From positions 25,275 through 89,274 of the forward strand of contig JAEUVE010000006.1 in assembly GCA_016786865.1 (NCBI GenBank): a stretch of DNA of 64,000 nt. The letters run 5' to 3'. Both the position numbers and the translations under genes were made by a program. The DNA comes from Sediminibacterium sp. (GTDB lineage Bacteria > Bacteroidota > Bacteroidia > Chitinophagales > Chitinophagaceae). The notes under the pieces are model-generated. The model worked only from the letters and a program-made list of their open reading frames with translations. It made no database searches and was not told where the DNA came from. The number at the start of each line of letters is the position of its first letter. The stretch's first letter is position 1. Positions 45,516 to 54,606 of the stretch are shown here, piece after piece.

Positions 45516-47540
45516 TTAATTTACAAAATTCCACCATATACCCACCCTGGTCCACAATGTAGCTGCCGGATAGTCTGTGGCGGTAAAATTCCGCTTACTG
45601 AAACTGAAACTACCGTTGGCCGTGTTAAGGGTGTTCAGGTTCTCCACCCGTATAAATCCTTTGAAACTCTTGATCCGGAAATGCAGAAAAGCGTGAATAT
45701 CGGGTCGGTTGCTAATGGTTTGTGCCGTCTGATAGAAAAACTGGCCCGTCATCGGACTATAATTGTTCATTTGGAATGCGGAACTGTACCGCATTTCCAG
45801 TCCGGTGGAAAGAAAGAGATTGGTGTAAAAATTGCCTTCGAATGCCAGCCGGTGTCGGGTCAGCAATACAGGAAGGTTAACCGGTGGCCGACCGGTGGTT
45901 TGCTGAATATGTACTTCCGCGTACCAGTTCCAGTATTTGGAAAGCCGGAACTTTTTCTCGGCAGCAATATGCAGCACGTTGAATAAAGCCGCTTCCTGGC
46001 GGGCAGTGAAAAAACTGTCGAAATACATATAGTTGCTCACCGCAAAATATTCGCCCGAAAGTTTGAAATTCAATCCGGGATTTTCATAATTGGCAAATAA
46101 CCGGATAATGTTTTCCTTATTGTAAAGCCCTTTGTTGCTAACCGGGAAACTGCTGAGCGGATTCAGTAAAAAAGAGGGAGACCGATTCACATTCTGGAAG
46201 CCCAGATGCAGGGAGCCGGTTTTTTTGCCCAGCAGTCGCTTCAAACTTACCATGGCACTGTAATCTCCGGAATTCATTCCGTTGAGGTACAACTGTCCAC
46301 CTGCTTCCAGGTCCCATACCTGGTTTCGGGTACGGTTTCGGTATTCTCCGGTAGCATATATGTTGTGAAAAGTTGCAGTGGCAGTTGTATCAAAACTGCC
46401 TTTCAAATTCTGAAGGGCAATGCCTGCCTTGAAAAACTGACTCTGGTTGTTTTTATCGGGGAACGTAATCAGGCTGAACTCATTCTGGATATTGGTCCAG
46501 CTATCTTTAAAATTGATATCTTTTCCTGCAGGTGTGGTATAATTAAAATAAAGCGCATACCGAACAGAGTCCACACTCCGGTCTGTGAAATTGGCGCTTT
46601 GGGTGCCGTAGCGAAGGGTGTGCTCCACCCGAAAACGCGGATAAAATATCTTATAGGTCATTGAATCGGTAACGATGGAATCCTTCTTACCAAAATCCAG
46701 GTGATGCCGGAACAGGAACAACGACTCCTTCTGTACATTTCCGGTAGTTACCCCAGTATTGAATGGATTGCGAATAGCAGCGCCCACCCTGCCCATGCGG
46801 GTTTCCAGTTCATAGGGATCGTTCAGTGCAAGGCTGTCTATCTTCAACTTGTCGATCAGACCGCCGTTTTCTGAAGATGCTGCCTTATTAGACAACCAGA
46901 CCAGGAAGAACTCGTACCTGCGGTTATTGGTCTGGTAATGAGAGGTGAAGCGAAAATTATTGTGGCTGGCATTCTGGTTTTTCAGCATACCCGGAGAATT
47001 GCTGAAACGGTATTCTACCCCAAAATTAAAATTGGTTTTACGGTTCTGCGTATGCTTCACATCCACCAGCTGCTCTGCTTTGCTTCCAAGGAGGTAACCA
47101 AACTCGGTATAGGGCCGTGTAGTCTGGTAAAACCGGGTATTCTCCAGGGTAAACTTGTATACATCATATTGATGAAACCCTGCATCAAATCCGGCTTTCA
47201 TCAGCGGGTTGAACAGAAAGGAATTGGCAGCAGTGCCATAGTTTCCCAAATGGTAATAGCTGGAAGGAAGCGGGAACCTGGTGGTAAAATCGTTGATGGA
47301 AGAATCCAGGATACGGTTTCTGGTAGAATCAAAATACCGGTAAAAAATGGTGATGGAATCAGCCAGAAAATCCCTCTTTTGCAGAGAATCTTTTTTTTGC
47401 TTTCCCCCCGTTCCCAAACTCCCCAGTCGTTGTGCTCCCGGAAAGTTGCCCAGTTGCTGCATGCTTTGCGCCGATGCAATACCTGCGCCTGCACAAAGCA
47501 ACAGCAGTAATAAAAAGCTTTTACTATACCGGGCTATCAT
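45516..47540 (-). CDS. Putative porin (Porin_10 family)
   Basis: A 674-aa outer membrane protein: signal peptide about 1-24 (ending ASAQ), then a beta-barrel-type sequence with alternating hydrophobic strands and a C-terminal LWTRVGIWWNFVN strand. Segments such as FYRYFDSTRNRILDSS, YHLGNYGTAANSFLF and YDVYKFTLENTRFYQTTRPY are typical of the Bacteroidota Porin_10 proteins. Transport substrate unknown. It follows the purine nucleoside phosphorylase gene by 6 bases on the same strand. Confidence 0.88.
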   Translation of the reverse strand: MIARYSKSFLLLLLLCAGAGIASAQSMQQLGNFPGAQRLGSLGTGGKQKKDSLQKRDFLADSITIFYRYFDSTRNRILDSSINDFTTRFPLPSSYYHLGNYGTAANSFLFNPLMKAGFDAGFHQYDVYKFTLENTRFYQTTRPYTEFGYLLGSKAEQLVDVKHTQNRKTNFNFGVEYRFSNSPGMLKNQNASHNNFRFTSHYQTNNRRYEFFLVWLSNKAASSENGGLIDKLKIDSLALNDPYELETRMGRVGAAIRNPFNTGVTTGNVQKESLFLFRHHLDFGKKDSIVTDSMTYKIFYPRFRVEHTLRYGTQSANFTDRSVDSVRYALYFNYTTPAGKDINFKDSWTNIQNEFSLITFPDKNNQSQFFKAGIALQNLKGSFDTTATATFHNIYATGEYRNRTRNQVWDLEAGGQLYLNGMNSGDYSAMVSLKRLLGKKTGSLHLGFQNVNRSPSFLLNPLSSFPVSNKGLYNKENIIRLFANYENPGLNFKLSGEYFAVSNYMYFDSFFTARQEAALFNVLHIAAEKKFRLSKYWNWYAEVHIQQTTGRPPVNLPVLLTRHRLAFEGNFYTNLFLSTGLEMRYSSAFQMNNYSPMTGQFFYQTAQTISNRPDIHAFLHFRIKSFKGFIRVENLNTLNTANGSFSFSKRNFTATDYPAATLWTRVGIWWNFVN

Positions 47541-47546
47541 AACAAA

Positions 47547-48368
47547 TTAAAGCGCTTTAATCAATTCACTGATCAGTAAAGTCAGCTTGGGTTCTGCGTC
47601 TTTTGCAGCCTGCAACACTTCTTCGTGCGTAATAATATTCTCTTCCTCGCGGATGCCGAGATCAGTAATAACGCTTACCGCAAAAACCTTCATGCCACAA
47701 TGAACCGCTACAATATTTTCCTGAACCGTACTCATACCAACAGCATCACCGCCCAGGAGATGGATCATTTTGTATTCTGCCCTGGTTTCGAAAGTAGGGC
47801 CCGTTACACCTACATAAACCCCCTCACGGATATCTATATGGTTGGCATCGGCGATGTTCTGAACCTGTTTGATGAGATCCTTACAATAAGGCTGGCTCAT
47901 ATCCGGGAAGCGGGTTCCAATACTTTCTTCATTCTTTCCGATCAGCGGGTTGGTTACAAACATGCTGATATGGTCGTTGATGATCATGAGATCGCCCACT
48001 TTAAAACTGGTATTTACCCCACCGGCTGCATTGGAGAGCAAGAGGGTTTTCACCCCCAGGGTATGCAGTACCCGGATCGGATAGATAACCTGTTGAGGAT
48101 TGTATCCTTCGTAGAAATGAAAACGGCCCGACATCACCCATACTTTTTTGCCGCTCAGCTCACCCAGGATCAGTTTTCCGGAGTGTCCCTCCACGGTACT
48201 TACAGGAAAATGAGGAATTTCTTCGTACGGAATGGCAATTTCTGTTTTAATTGTATTGGCCAGATTACCCAGGCCACTGCCCAGAATAATACCTACAGCG
48301 GCTTCTGATTTTACTTTATTCTGAATAAAAGCCCTGGTTTCGGCGAGTTGGTTTAATAAGATAGACAT
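47547..48368 (-). CDS. Purine-nucleoside phosphorylase (trimeric type)
   Basis: A 273-aa enzyme that phosphorolyses guanosine and inosine to base plus ribose-1-phosphate. Motifs of the trimeric class: ILGSGLGNLA near the N-terminus, STVEGHSGKL, SGRFHFYEGY, LSNAAGGVN, YVGVTGPTFETRAEY and DAVGMSTVQE. Cytoplasmic salvage enzyme. The Porin_10 gene follows 6 bases downstream, suggesting a shared transcript. Confidence 0.95.
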   Translation of the reverse strand: MSILLNQLAETRAFIQNKVKSEAAVGIILGSGLGNLANTIKTEIAIPYEEIPHFPVSTVEGHSGKLILGELSGKKVWVMSGRFHFYEGYNPQQVIYPIRVLHTLGVKTLLLSNAAGGVNTSFKVGDLMIINDHISMFVTNPLIGKNEESIGTRFPDMSQPYCKDLIKQVQNIADANHIDIREGVYVGVTGPTFETRAEYKMIHLLGGDAVGMSTVQENIVAVHCGMKVFAVSVITDLGIREEENIITHEEVLQAAKDAEPKLTLLISELIKAL

Positions 48369-48396
48369 AGTTCAAATTAATCGTCAAATATAGGTC

Positions 48397-48433
48397 AAAA
48401 AATAAGGCCATCAACTGTTCGCTGATGGCCTTA
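48397..48433 (-). terminator. Terminator of the cold-shock gene
   Basis: Eleven-base stem TAAGGCCATCA / TGATGGCCTTA (48403-48413 with 48423-48433), then a T-rich run on the minus strand. Confidence 0.85.
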
Positions 48434-48454
48434 GGTAAGGTATGAAAGTTAAAC

Positions 48455-48658
48455 TTAACTTAAACGCTTTACGTTAACGGCATTTAATCCCTTACGACCT
48501 TCCTGTACGTCAAAAATCACTTTGTCGTTCGCTTCGATCTGGTCGATCAATCCGTTTGCATGTACGAAAGTTTCTTTGTTGGAATCATCATGCTTAATAA
48601 ATCCAAAACCTTTTTCTTCGTTAAAGAACTTTACAGTTCCTTGAATTTGTGTGTCCAT
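48455..48658 (-). CDS. Cold-shock domain protein
   Basis: 67-aa CspA-type RNA chaperone. Starts at ATG 48658 (MDTQIQGTVKFFNEEKG); an upstream in-frame ATG would include the promoter. RNP1 is KGFGFI and RNP2 is ETFVHA. Binds single-stranded nucleic acids. Own promoter (48685-48692) and terminator. Confidence 0.95.
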   Translation of the reverse strand: MDTQIQGTVKFFNEEKGFGFIKHDDSNKETFVHANGLIDQIEANDKVIFDVQEGRKGLNAVNVKRLS

Positions 48659-48684
48659 TGTAATTTGATAAAATGAATAAAGCG

Positions 48685-48692
48685 CAAAGATA
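48685..48692 (-). promoter_or_regulatory. -7 element of the cold-shock gene
   Basis: TATCTTTG on the minus strand, an exact match, 26 bases before the ATG. It lies inside the longer open frame and supports the shorter start. The short 5' UTR contrasts with long leaders of cspA in enterobacteria. Confidence 0.5.
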
Positions 48693-48826
48693 ACCTTATT
48701 CATCTCCCCCACCTAATTAAAACTGAAATGAGCCCTGCAGAAAGTCGCACCCGGTACAACCAGTCCAGCTAAACAAAGCTATCTACATGGTTTTCAGCCA
48801 CATTTACCCAAAATGTTAAATTATTC

Positions 48827-50110
48827 TCATCGTTGGTACTGCAGATTAAAATTATTGATATTGGAGTAGCCGATGAGTTCATCATGCCTGCCGCCCATCG
48901 ACCGGTAATAGACCAGAACCGTGTAGGTGTTTTCTGTTTCCCATGCATTTCCCTCCGTTTGTGAAGGATCCGATTTGGCCAGGGGATCTGCTATATCCCG
49001 GGTAACATATGCGTAACTGTAATAACCCTGTTTCAGCAACAATTTCTTTGTGTACATCTGCTTACCGGGATCGTATTGCATCAACGAGGAATCTCCGATC
49101 TGATTGCCCGTGAGTTCGCCTACGAGGTATACCTTTTTTCCGGCAAGATATTGTCCTTTTTCCGGTACAAACCTAAAAAGGACTTCTGCGTAATCGGACT
49201 GCCACCATGGATTGATCGCATCCGTTGTTCTGATTTCATTAAATCCATTCCGGTCTCTGTAGTACAGGTATTGCAGTCCCGAACGAACCCGGTCGGGCTT
49301 CATGAAAATTTGCACCGGAACTGAACTCCGGTCGATTTGCTCTACCCGGTCCGATTCAAAACGAAAACTTTGCAGGTCGGCCCAGCGATATTCCTTTCCG
49401 CCAGGAAAAATACAATCCTGCTCTGCATTAAATTCCATTACATTGCCCCGGATAAATGCGGGCTGAATATTCACAGCAGCATCGTCCCATCTTCCGTTTT
49501 GCAAAATCACCGTTTTAAATTGTTGGGGCGTAATCATCTGTAGCTGGGGAACATTCACCACCAACTGAATTTTCTGGTGCGTTCTGCTAATCTGGTTGTC
49601 GAAAGGCTGCTGAAACCGGGCGCCAATATTGGTTTGTTGGTCTACCACATAAAAACGTTTGGTAAAAATCACTTTGGACGGATCTCCGTCGGCATACACT
49701 TTCAGCAAATAATTTCCACTTCGGGAAGGAACTGCATTCCTTTCCGGAAGCAGTACCTGATAATGTACGTAGGGAACCTGTGCAACAGAAGATATCCGGT
49801 ACTGGCCAATCCGGTTCTGCTGAAATCCACTGATGTAATCAAAAGGGCTCCATTGTGCTTCCGACCAGTCGGCATTGCACAGCTGATAGGTATAAAAATA
49901 GTTGCGGGCATACCCTGCCATATCATCAAAATGCAACTCCAACTGATCGCCCGAATTCAGGGCAATCACCGGCAAAGCCAGCTGATCATTTTGCGGAAAC
50001 AATTTAACGGTATGGATCGAAGGGCTGTATACTTTATCCGGCTGCAGCTGCGCCAGCAGTATAAAAGGGAAAAAGAGAGCTGTTAAAAGGGTTCCCGTAG
50101 ATTTCATCAT
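48827..50110 (-). CDS. Type IX secretion system plug protein (DUF5103)
   Basis: A 427-aa exported protein; signal peptide about 1-20. It matches the T9SS plug family, which closes the periplasmic side of the SprA outer-membrane translocon. Family features: LPVIALNSGDQLELHFDDM, FYTYQLCNADW near residue 72, and the C-terminal E-set-like part (QGYYSYAYV). Monocistronic. Together with the SprE/PorW-like protein it shows that the organism has a T9SS, though the core genes are outside the window. Confidence 0.87.
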   Translation of the reverse strand: MMKSTGTLLTALFFPFILLAQLQPDKVYSPSIHTVKLFPQNDQLALPVIALNSGDQLELHFDDMAGYARNYFYTYQLCNADWSEAQWSPFDYISGFQQNRIGQYRISSVAQVPYVHYQVLLPERNAVPSRSGNYLLKVYADGDPSKVIFTKRFYVVDQQTNIGARFQQPFDNQISRTHQKIQLVVNVPQLQMITPQQFKTVILQNGRWDDAAVNIQPAFIRGNVMEFNAEQDCIFPGGKEYRWADLQSFRFESDRVEQIDRSSVPVQIFMKPDRVRSGLQYLYYRDRNGFNEIRTTDAINPWWQSDYAEVLFRFVPEKGQYLAGKKVYLVGELTGNQIGDSSLMQYDPGKQMYTKKLLLKQGYYSYAYVTRDIADPLAKSDPSQTEGNAWETENTYTVLVYYRSMGGRHDELIGYSNINNFNLQYQR

Positions 50111-50149
50111 AAGGATAAACTTACAAAATTCAGTGTTTCTTCAATTGCT

Positions 50150-50181
50150 TTTGTTCCATTCATAAACACAGTGTAGTTTTG
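50150..50181 (+). promoter_or_regulatory. Promoter of the LolC/E-like permease gene
   Basis: TTTG (50150-50153), 20-base spacer, TAGTTTTG (50174-50181), an exact -7 match. Ends 22 bases before the TTG start. Confidence 0.62.
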
Positions 50182-50203
50182 AAACAGTCAAAAACCGTAC
50201 CAT

Positions 50204-51436
50204 TTGAACACTTCGTTCTTCATTGCAAAAAGACTGGCATTCAGTAAACAACAGTCTTTCTCACGCTTTATCATCCGCCTTTCGGTAGGCGCAACTGCGG
50301 TGGGCGTGGCAGCAATGATCATTACGCTTTGTTTTGTAAACGGATTTCAGGAAGCAGTATCCAAAAAAGTTTACAGTTTCTGGGGGCATGTACGGGTTCA
50401 GCATTTTGAACCGGATAAATCGCTCGTAGCCGAAGAAGTTCCCATTAATAAAAACACTGCCGTACTGGCTACCATCCGGAAAACACCGGGTGTATTAACA
50501 GTACAAACCTTTGCCACCAAATCGGCGGTGATCGAAAAAAACAAAAACATCGAAGGTATATTACTGAAAGGCATTGAACCGGAATATGACTCAGCCACAT
50601 TAAAACCCTATCTTGTATCGGGCAGATGGATCCGTTTCAACGACAGCCTCTACAGCAAAGAAATCATTCTTTCCCAACAGCTCTCTGAGCTGATGGGAAT
50701 AAAACTGCAAGACACCATCAATCTTTATTTCATCAGTTCGGAAGACGGAAGCAGAACCTACCGGAAACTACAGGTCGCCGGCATTTATAAAACCGGAATA
50801 GAAGAATACGACAAACTCTTTGCTATTGGAGATCTTCGCCTGATCAGACGGGTGAACAACTGGGAAGCAGACCAGATCGGCGGTTATGAAATCTTCATCA
50901 ACGATTACCGTAAGGCGGATACCCTAAATACGGAACTCCTGAACAGCCTGCCTGCACAATGGATGAGTCGTACCATACAATCCATCTACCCCAATATTTT
51001 TGACTGGCTGGATATACAAGACGTAAACCGGGATGTCATTTTCATCATCATGTCGGTGGTGGCTGTGATCAATTTAATCACCTGCCTGCTGATTCTGATA
51101 CTGGAAAGAACGCGGATGATTGGATTGCTGAAAGCGGTTGGTGCCACAGAAGGCAGTATTATCCGGATATTTCTTTATTACGCCACAGTTGTGGCTGGCA
51201 TTGGCATCGGGGCCGGATTTATCCTGGGAACAGGTATTTGTTTATTACAGCAATCCACAGGATTCATTGCACTGGATGAAAGCGCCTATTATGTATCCGC
51301 TGCACCGGTAAAAATCATCTGGTGGCAACTGGGGCTGGTTTGTTTGTGTACCTGGATCATTTGTTACCTGGTACTGACGATACCAGCCTACCTGGTCAAA
51401 AAGATTAATCCCATTATCGCCATTCAGTTCCGTTAA
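50204..51436 (+). CDS. FtsX-family ABC permease (LolC/LolE-like)
   Basis: 410 aa, inner membrane. Four transmembrane helices flank a large periplasmic domain: helix 1 about 24-48, helices 2-4 about 280-410. The N-terminal stretch FIAKRLAFSKQQSFSRFIIRLSVGA fits lipoprotein-releasing LolC/E permeases, and a C-terminal FtsX domain ends LVKKINPIIAIQFR. It begins with TTG; no upstream in-frame ATG exists and the promoter position supports this start. No ATPase (LolD) is adjacent. Confidence 0.88.
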   Translation: MNTSFFIAKRLAFSKQQSFSRFIIRLSVGATAVGVAAMIITLCFVNGFQEAVSKKVYSFWGHVRVQHFEPDKSLVAEEVPINKNTAVLATIRKTPGVLTVQTFATKSAVIEKNKNIEGILLKGIEPEYDSATLKPYLVSGRWIRFNDSLYSKEIILSQQLSELMGIKLQDTINLYFISSEDGSRTYRKLQVAGIYKTGIEEYDKLFAIGDLRLIRRVNNWEADQIGGYEIFINDYRKADTLNTELLNSLPAQWMSRTIQSIYPNIFDWLDIQDVNRDVIFIIMSVVAVINLITCLLILILERTRMIGLLKAVGATEGSIIRIFLYYATVVAGIGIGAGFILGTGICLLQQSTGFIALDESAYYVSAAPVKIIWWQLGLVCLCTWIICYLVLTIPAYLVKKINPIIAIQFR

Positions 51437-51471
51437 ACGGATTGGCAGGGAGCCTTTCGCTTATTTTCGCA

Positions 51472-52209
51472 TTAATGAGCTGTTCCCTTTCCGGTGAGGT
51501 GCGAAAGCAAAATACCCGTAGCCACGGCGGCATTCAGCGACTCTGCTTCGCCGATACGGGGAATATTTACAGGACAATCGATCAGGGGGAGTAATTGCTC
51601 ATGAATACCCTTCGATTCATTTCCGATTACCAAAACACCCGGACGGGTATCCTGAATACCGTACACAGGCTGCCCTTTCAGCAAGGCCCCGTATACCGGC
51701 ACTTTAACGGATTGCAGAAAGCCTTCAACGGGCATATAATATACTTTAACCCTTATAATACTGCCCATGGTACTCTGTACCACTTTTGGGTTGAATGCAT
51801 CCACGGAGTCTTCTGAAGCAACAATGGTATCAATTCCAAACCAGTCGGCAATCCGGATAATGGTGCCCATATTGCCGGGATCCTGGATGCAGTCCAGGGC
51901 AATCATCCATTTATTTTCAACAACCTGTAAAGGCTCAGGCCTGGGCTCCTCAACAATGGCCAGTACCTGGTTGGCTTTCTGAAGCAGGCTGATCTTCTGA
52001 AGCTCATCTTCTGAAACCCTTACCAGATCGTAATTTTCGGAAATAGTGCGATTCCATTGATCCGTTGCATAGATTTTCCGGATCAGCAGGCTGCTGTTAA
52101 TCAGCTCATCAACCAGCTTAACTCCCTCGGCAATAAACAGGCCCGACTCCTGTCTTTGTTTTTTGTGGGATAAAGATTGAATATATTTGGCCTCATTCTT
52201 GCTTAACAT
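51472..52209 (-). CDS. TrmH-family RNA 2'-O-methyltransferase
   Basis: 245-aa SPOUT methyltransferase. The N-terminal substrate-binding domain starts MLSKNEAKYIQSL; the knot motifs are ALDCIQDPGNMGTIIRIADWFG, VIGNESKGI and PRIGEAESLNAAVATGILL. Modifies rRNA or tRNA ribose; exact target unknown. It is divergent from tamL with only 6 bases between the two start codons. Confidence 0.93.
   Translation of the reverse strand: MLSKNEAKYIQSLSHKKQRQESGLFIAEGVKLVDELINSSLLIRKIYATDQWNRTISENYDLVRVSEDELQKISLLQKANQVLAIVEEPRPEPLQVVENKWMIALDCIQDPGNMGTIIRIADWFGIDTIVASEDSVDAFNPKVVQSTMGSIIRVKVYYMPVEGFLQSVKVPVYGALLKGQPVYGIQDTRPGVLVIGNESKGIHEQLLPLIDCPVNIPRIGEAESLNAAVATGILLSHLTGKGTAH
52162..52189 (+). promoter_or_regulatory. 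tamL promoter inside trmH-like coding sequence
   Basis: TTTG (52162-52165), 16-base spacer, TATATTTG (52182-52189), an exact -7 match. It lies within the first codons of the divergent methyltransferase gene and predicts a 5' UTR of about 20 bases for tamL. Confidence 0.6.
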
Positions 52210-52215
52210 CTGAGT

Positions 52216-54606
52216 ATGTATTTGACCTTTAAAGGGCCGTTTAAAAATCTGTTATTTTACCTGCTGCTGATTGCAGTAATGGTCAGCTCCTGCTCAGAAC
52301 AAAGAAGAACCTCTGTAAAAAACTATCCCAAAAACCGCGCATTTGTTTACCAGAACAACATAGAATTGACTGGAAACTTTACCAAAGATGAGAAAAAACG
52401 GCTATTAAATCAATTAGAGAATTACTGGGACGACAGCATGAAAGTGAAGAAAGTACAGGTCTTTGGATTTTTCTATAAAATCAAGAGTCCTTCCACATTC
52501 GACAGCTCCAGATTCAGTCGTTCCATTAATTTCATGAACGCCTACCTCAATTCACAGGGATACTATTACGCCGACTTCAAAAAAGGCTATCATATTGATA
52601 CCGTAAAAGACCAGATCAGGGCCTATATTTCCATGCAAATTGATCCTGGCAAGAACATCACCATCGATACTGTATTATACGACCTGAGCGATCCGGTGCT
52701 GGACAGTATTACCAAACAGGAATCCAAAAAAAGTTTACTCATTCAGGGACAGCCTTATACCAAGCAACTCATCAGCAGTGAACTGGACAGGCTGGTGAAC
52801 CTGTACAGAAGGAACGGTTATTTCAAATTCACCAGAGAAGATCTTTTTGCCTACATAGACTCTACCAACCAGCAATTGCTGCAACTGACCCTCGACCCTT
52901 TTGAACAGGCCAGACTACTGGCAGAAATTGCCAAAGCAAAAAAAGAAAAACCAAGCTGGGATATTACGGTAAAGCGCAGGGAACTGGCCGATAGTTCCAG
53001 GTTATTCCAGTACAAAATCGGGAACCTGTATTATTATCCCGAAACCAAAATCACCGATATCCCCGACAGCCTGATGCTCCAGCAGGGATTCAAAGAGTTC
53101 CGGCAGCGCGAAGCCGTAATGCGGTATAAAAAAGGCATCATTAAATACGCACCACTCCGCGAATACACTTATTTCAGAAAAGGCGATATCTACAACGAAG
53201 ACAGGTATTATAAGACCGTAAACGGATTAAGCCAGCTGGGGGCATGGCAAAACGTGGATCTGCGTCCTGAATTCAGGGGAAAAGACAGCCTGGATTTTTA
53301 TTTTTTCATGACGCCTGCTGTAAAGCAAAGTTTTACCATAGACCTGGAAGGAAGCAGGAACACCGGTGATCTGGGGTCAGGTAACCTGCTGGGTATTTCC
53401 ACCAACTTTTCTTACAACAACAGAAATGTTTGGAAGCGGGCCATTCAGTCGGTAGCCACTTTCAGAACAGGGGTGGAACTCAGCCTGCTCAGCAGTTCTG
53501 CACAACAAAGCGGATTAATTCAATCCTTCGTGATCAATGCAGGCCATACCTATGTATTTCCAAAAATCATTCAGCCTTTTGTGCAAGCAGGCCGGTTTAA
53601 GAACCTGGATAACCGAAGAACCCTCTGGGCCATTAATGTAGGTTATGTAGACAGAAGAACTTTTTATCGCCTGCGCACCATCAATACCAGCTGGGGTTAT
53701 GAATGGAAAAAAGGCAATACGGTTTACCTGTACAAGCCCCTGAACATAGAACTGAATGCGCTGGACAAACTGGATTCACTGAACAGTATGATCCAGAAAA
53801 ATCCTTTCCTCAAAGCCTCCTTCAATGAGGGAAATATTGTAAGTCAGTCCTTCTCCGTAATCAAGACTACTATTAGTAAAAGAGATCCCAACAAGAGCCA
53901 TTATTTTCGTTTCGGGATAGAAGAAGCAGGCGGATTATTTGGAAATATTCCCGGACTAAAAGGACAGATTTACCGGTACATCAAAGCAGAAAACGAATAC
54001 AGGCATTCCATCAAAATCAATAAATCAGAATGGGCATTTCGCGCCTATGGCGGTATCGGTTACAATTATGGAAAGGACTCTGTAATCGGCATAACACTTC
54101 CATTCTTTAAACAGTTCTCCGCCGGTGGTCCCAACTCGATGCGTGCCTGGACGCTTCGCCAGCTTGGCTTGGGTAGTTCCGGCCAAAGCGAGCAGGATAC
54201 CCTGCGGAATGCATTCCGCGATCGGTATGGCGACATGCAGCTGGAAATGAATATTGAATACCGTTTTCCGCTGGCCACCATCGGAAGTTTTAAAATCGGA
54301 AGCGCCCTGTATGCCGACATCGGAAATGTCTGGAACATTAAAAAAGCAGACAACACAGATCCATCCACGCTGTTTAGTTTCAGTAATCTGGGAAGGGATG
54401 TGGCAATTGGCATTGGTACCGGCCTGCGTTTTGACCTGTCCTATTTCCTGATCCGGCTCGACTTTGCTTATAAGCTGAAAGATCCGCTCAGAACCTCCAA
54501 CGGAGGCTGGATGAGCCTCAAAGATTTTCAATGGACAGATACCCGCGCCAACGGTATTCAGATACCCAATTACGCGTTACAGCTGGGAATTGGCCTACCC
54601 TTCTGA
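52216..54606 (+). CDS. tamL: Translocation and assembly module lipoprotein TamL (BamA/TamA family)
   Basis: 796 aa. Signal peptide with lipobox VSSC (Cys26), so an outer membrane lipoprotein, as in Bacteroidota TamL. POTRA-like regions cover about residues 30-370, and an Omp85 barrel follows (SRNTGDLGSGNLLGIS, FSAGGPNSMRAW, RFDLSYFLIRLDFAYKLKDP, ending LQLGIGLPF). With TamB it handles outer membrane biogenesis. tamB is not adjacent. The 3' end overlaps the convergent truB by 12 bases. Confidence 0.9.
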   Translation: MYLTFKGPFKNLLFYLLLIAVMVSSCSEQRRTSVKNYPKNRAFVYQNNIELTGNFTKDEKKRLLNQLENYWDDSMKVKKVQVFGFFYKIKSPSTFDSSRFSRSINFMNAYLNSQGYYYADFKKGYHIDTVKDQIRAYISMQIDPGKNITIDTVLYDLSDPVLDSITKQESKKSLLIQGQPYTKQLISSELDRLVNLYRRNGYFKFTREDLFAYIDSTNQQLLQLTLDPFEQARLLAEIAKAKKEKPSWDITVKRRELADSSRLFQYKIGNLYYYPETKITDIPDSLMLQQGFKEFRQREAVMRYKKGIIKYAPLREYTYFRKGDIYNEDRYYKTVNGLSQLGAWQNVDLRPEFRGKDSLDFYFFMTPAVKQSFTIDLEGSRNTGDLGSGNLLGISTNFSYNNRNVWKRAIQSVATFRTGVELSLLSSSAQQSGLIQSFVINAGHTYVFPKIIQPFVQAGRFKNLDNRRTLWAINVGYVDRRTFYRLRTINTSWGYEWKKGNTVYLYKPLNIELNALDKLDSLNSMIQKNPFLKASFNEGNIVSQSFSVIKTTISKRDPNKSHYFRFGIEEAGGLFGNIPGLKGQIYRYIKAENEYRHSIKINKSEWAFRAYGGIGYNYGKDSVIGITLPFFKQFSAGGPNSMRAWTLRQLGLGSSGQSEQDTLRNAFRDRYGDMQLEMNIEYRFPLATIGSFKIGSALYADIGNVWNIKKADNTDPSTLFSFSNLGRDVAIGIGTGLRFDLSYFLIRLDFAYKLKDPLRTSNGGWMSLKDFQWTDTRANGIQIPNYALQLGIGLPF

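Noticed and set aside
48455..48712. Longer 85-aa version of the cold-shock protein
   Set aside because: The extension contains the consensus -7 element and does not fit the cold-shock domain family; the start at 48658 fits.
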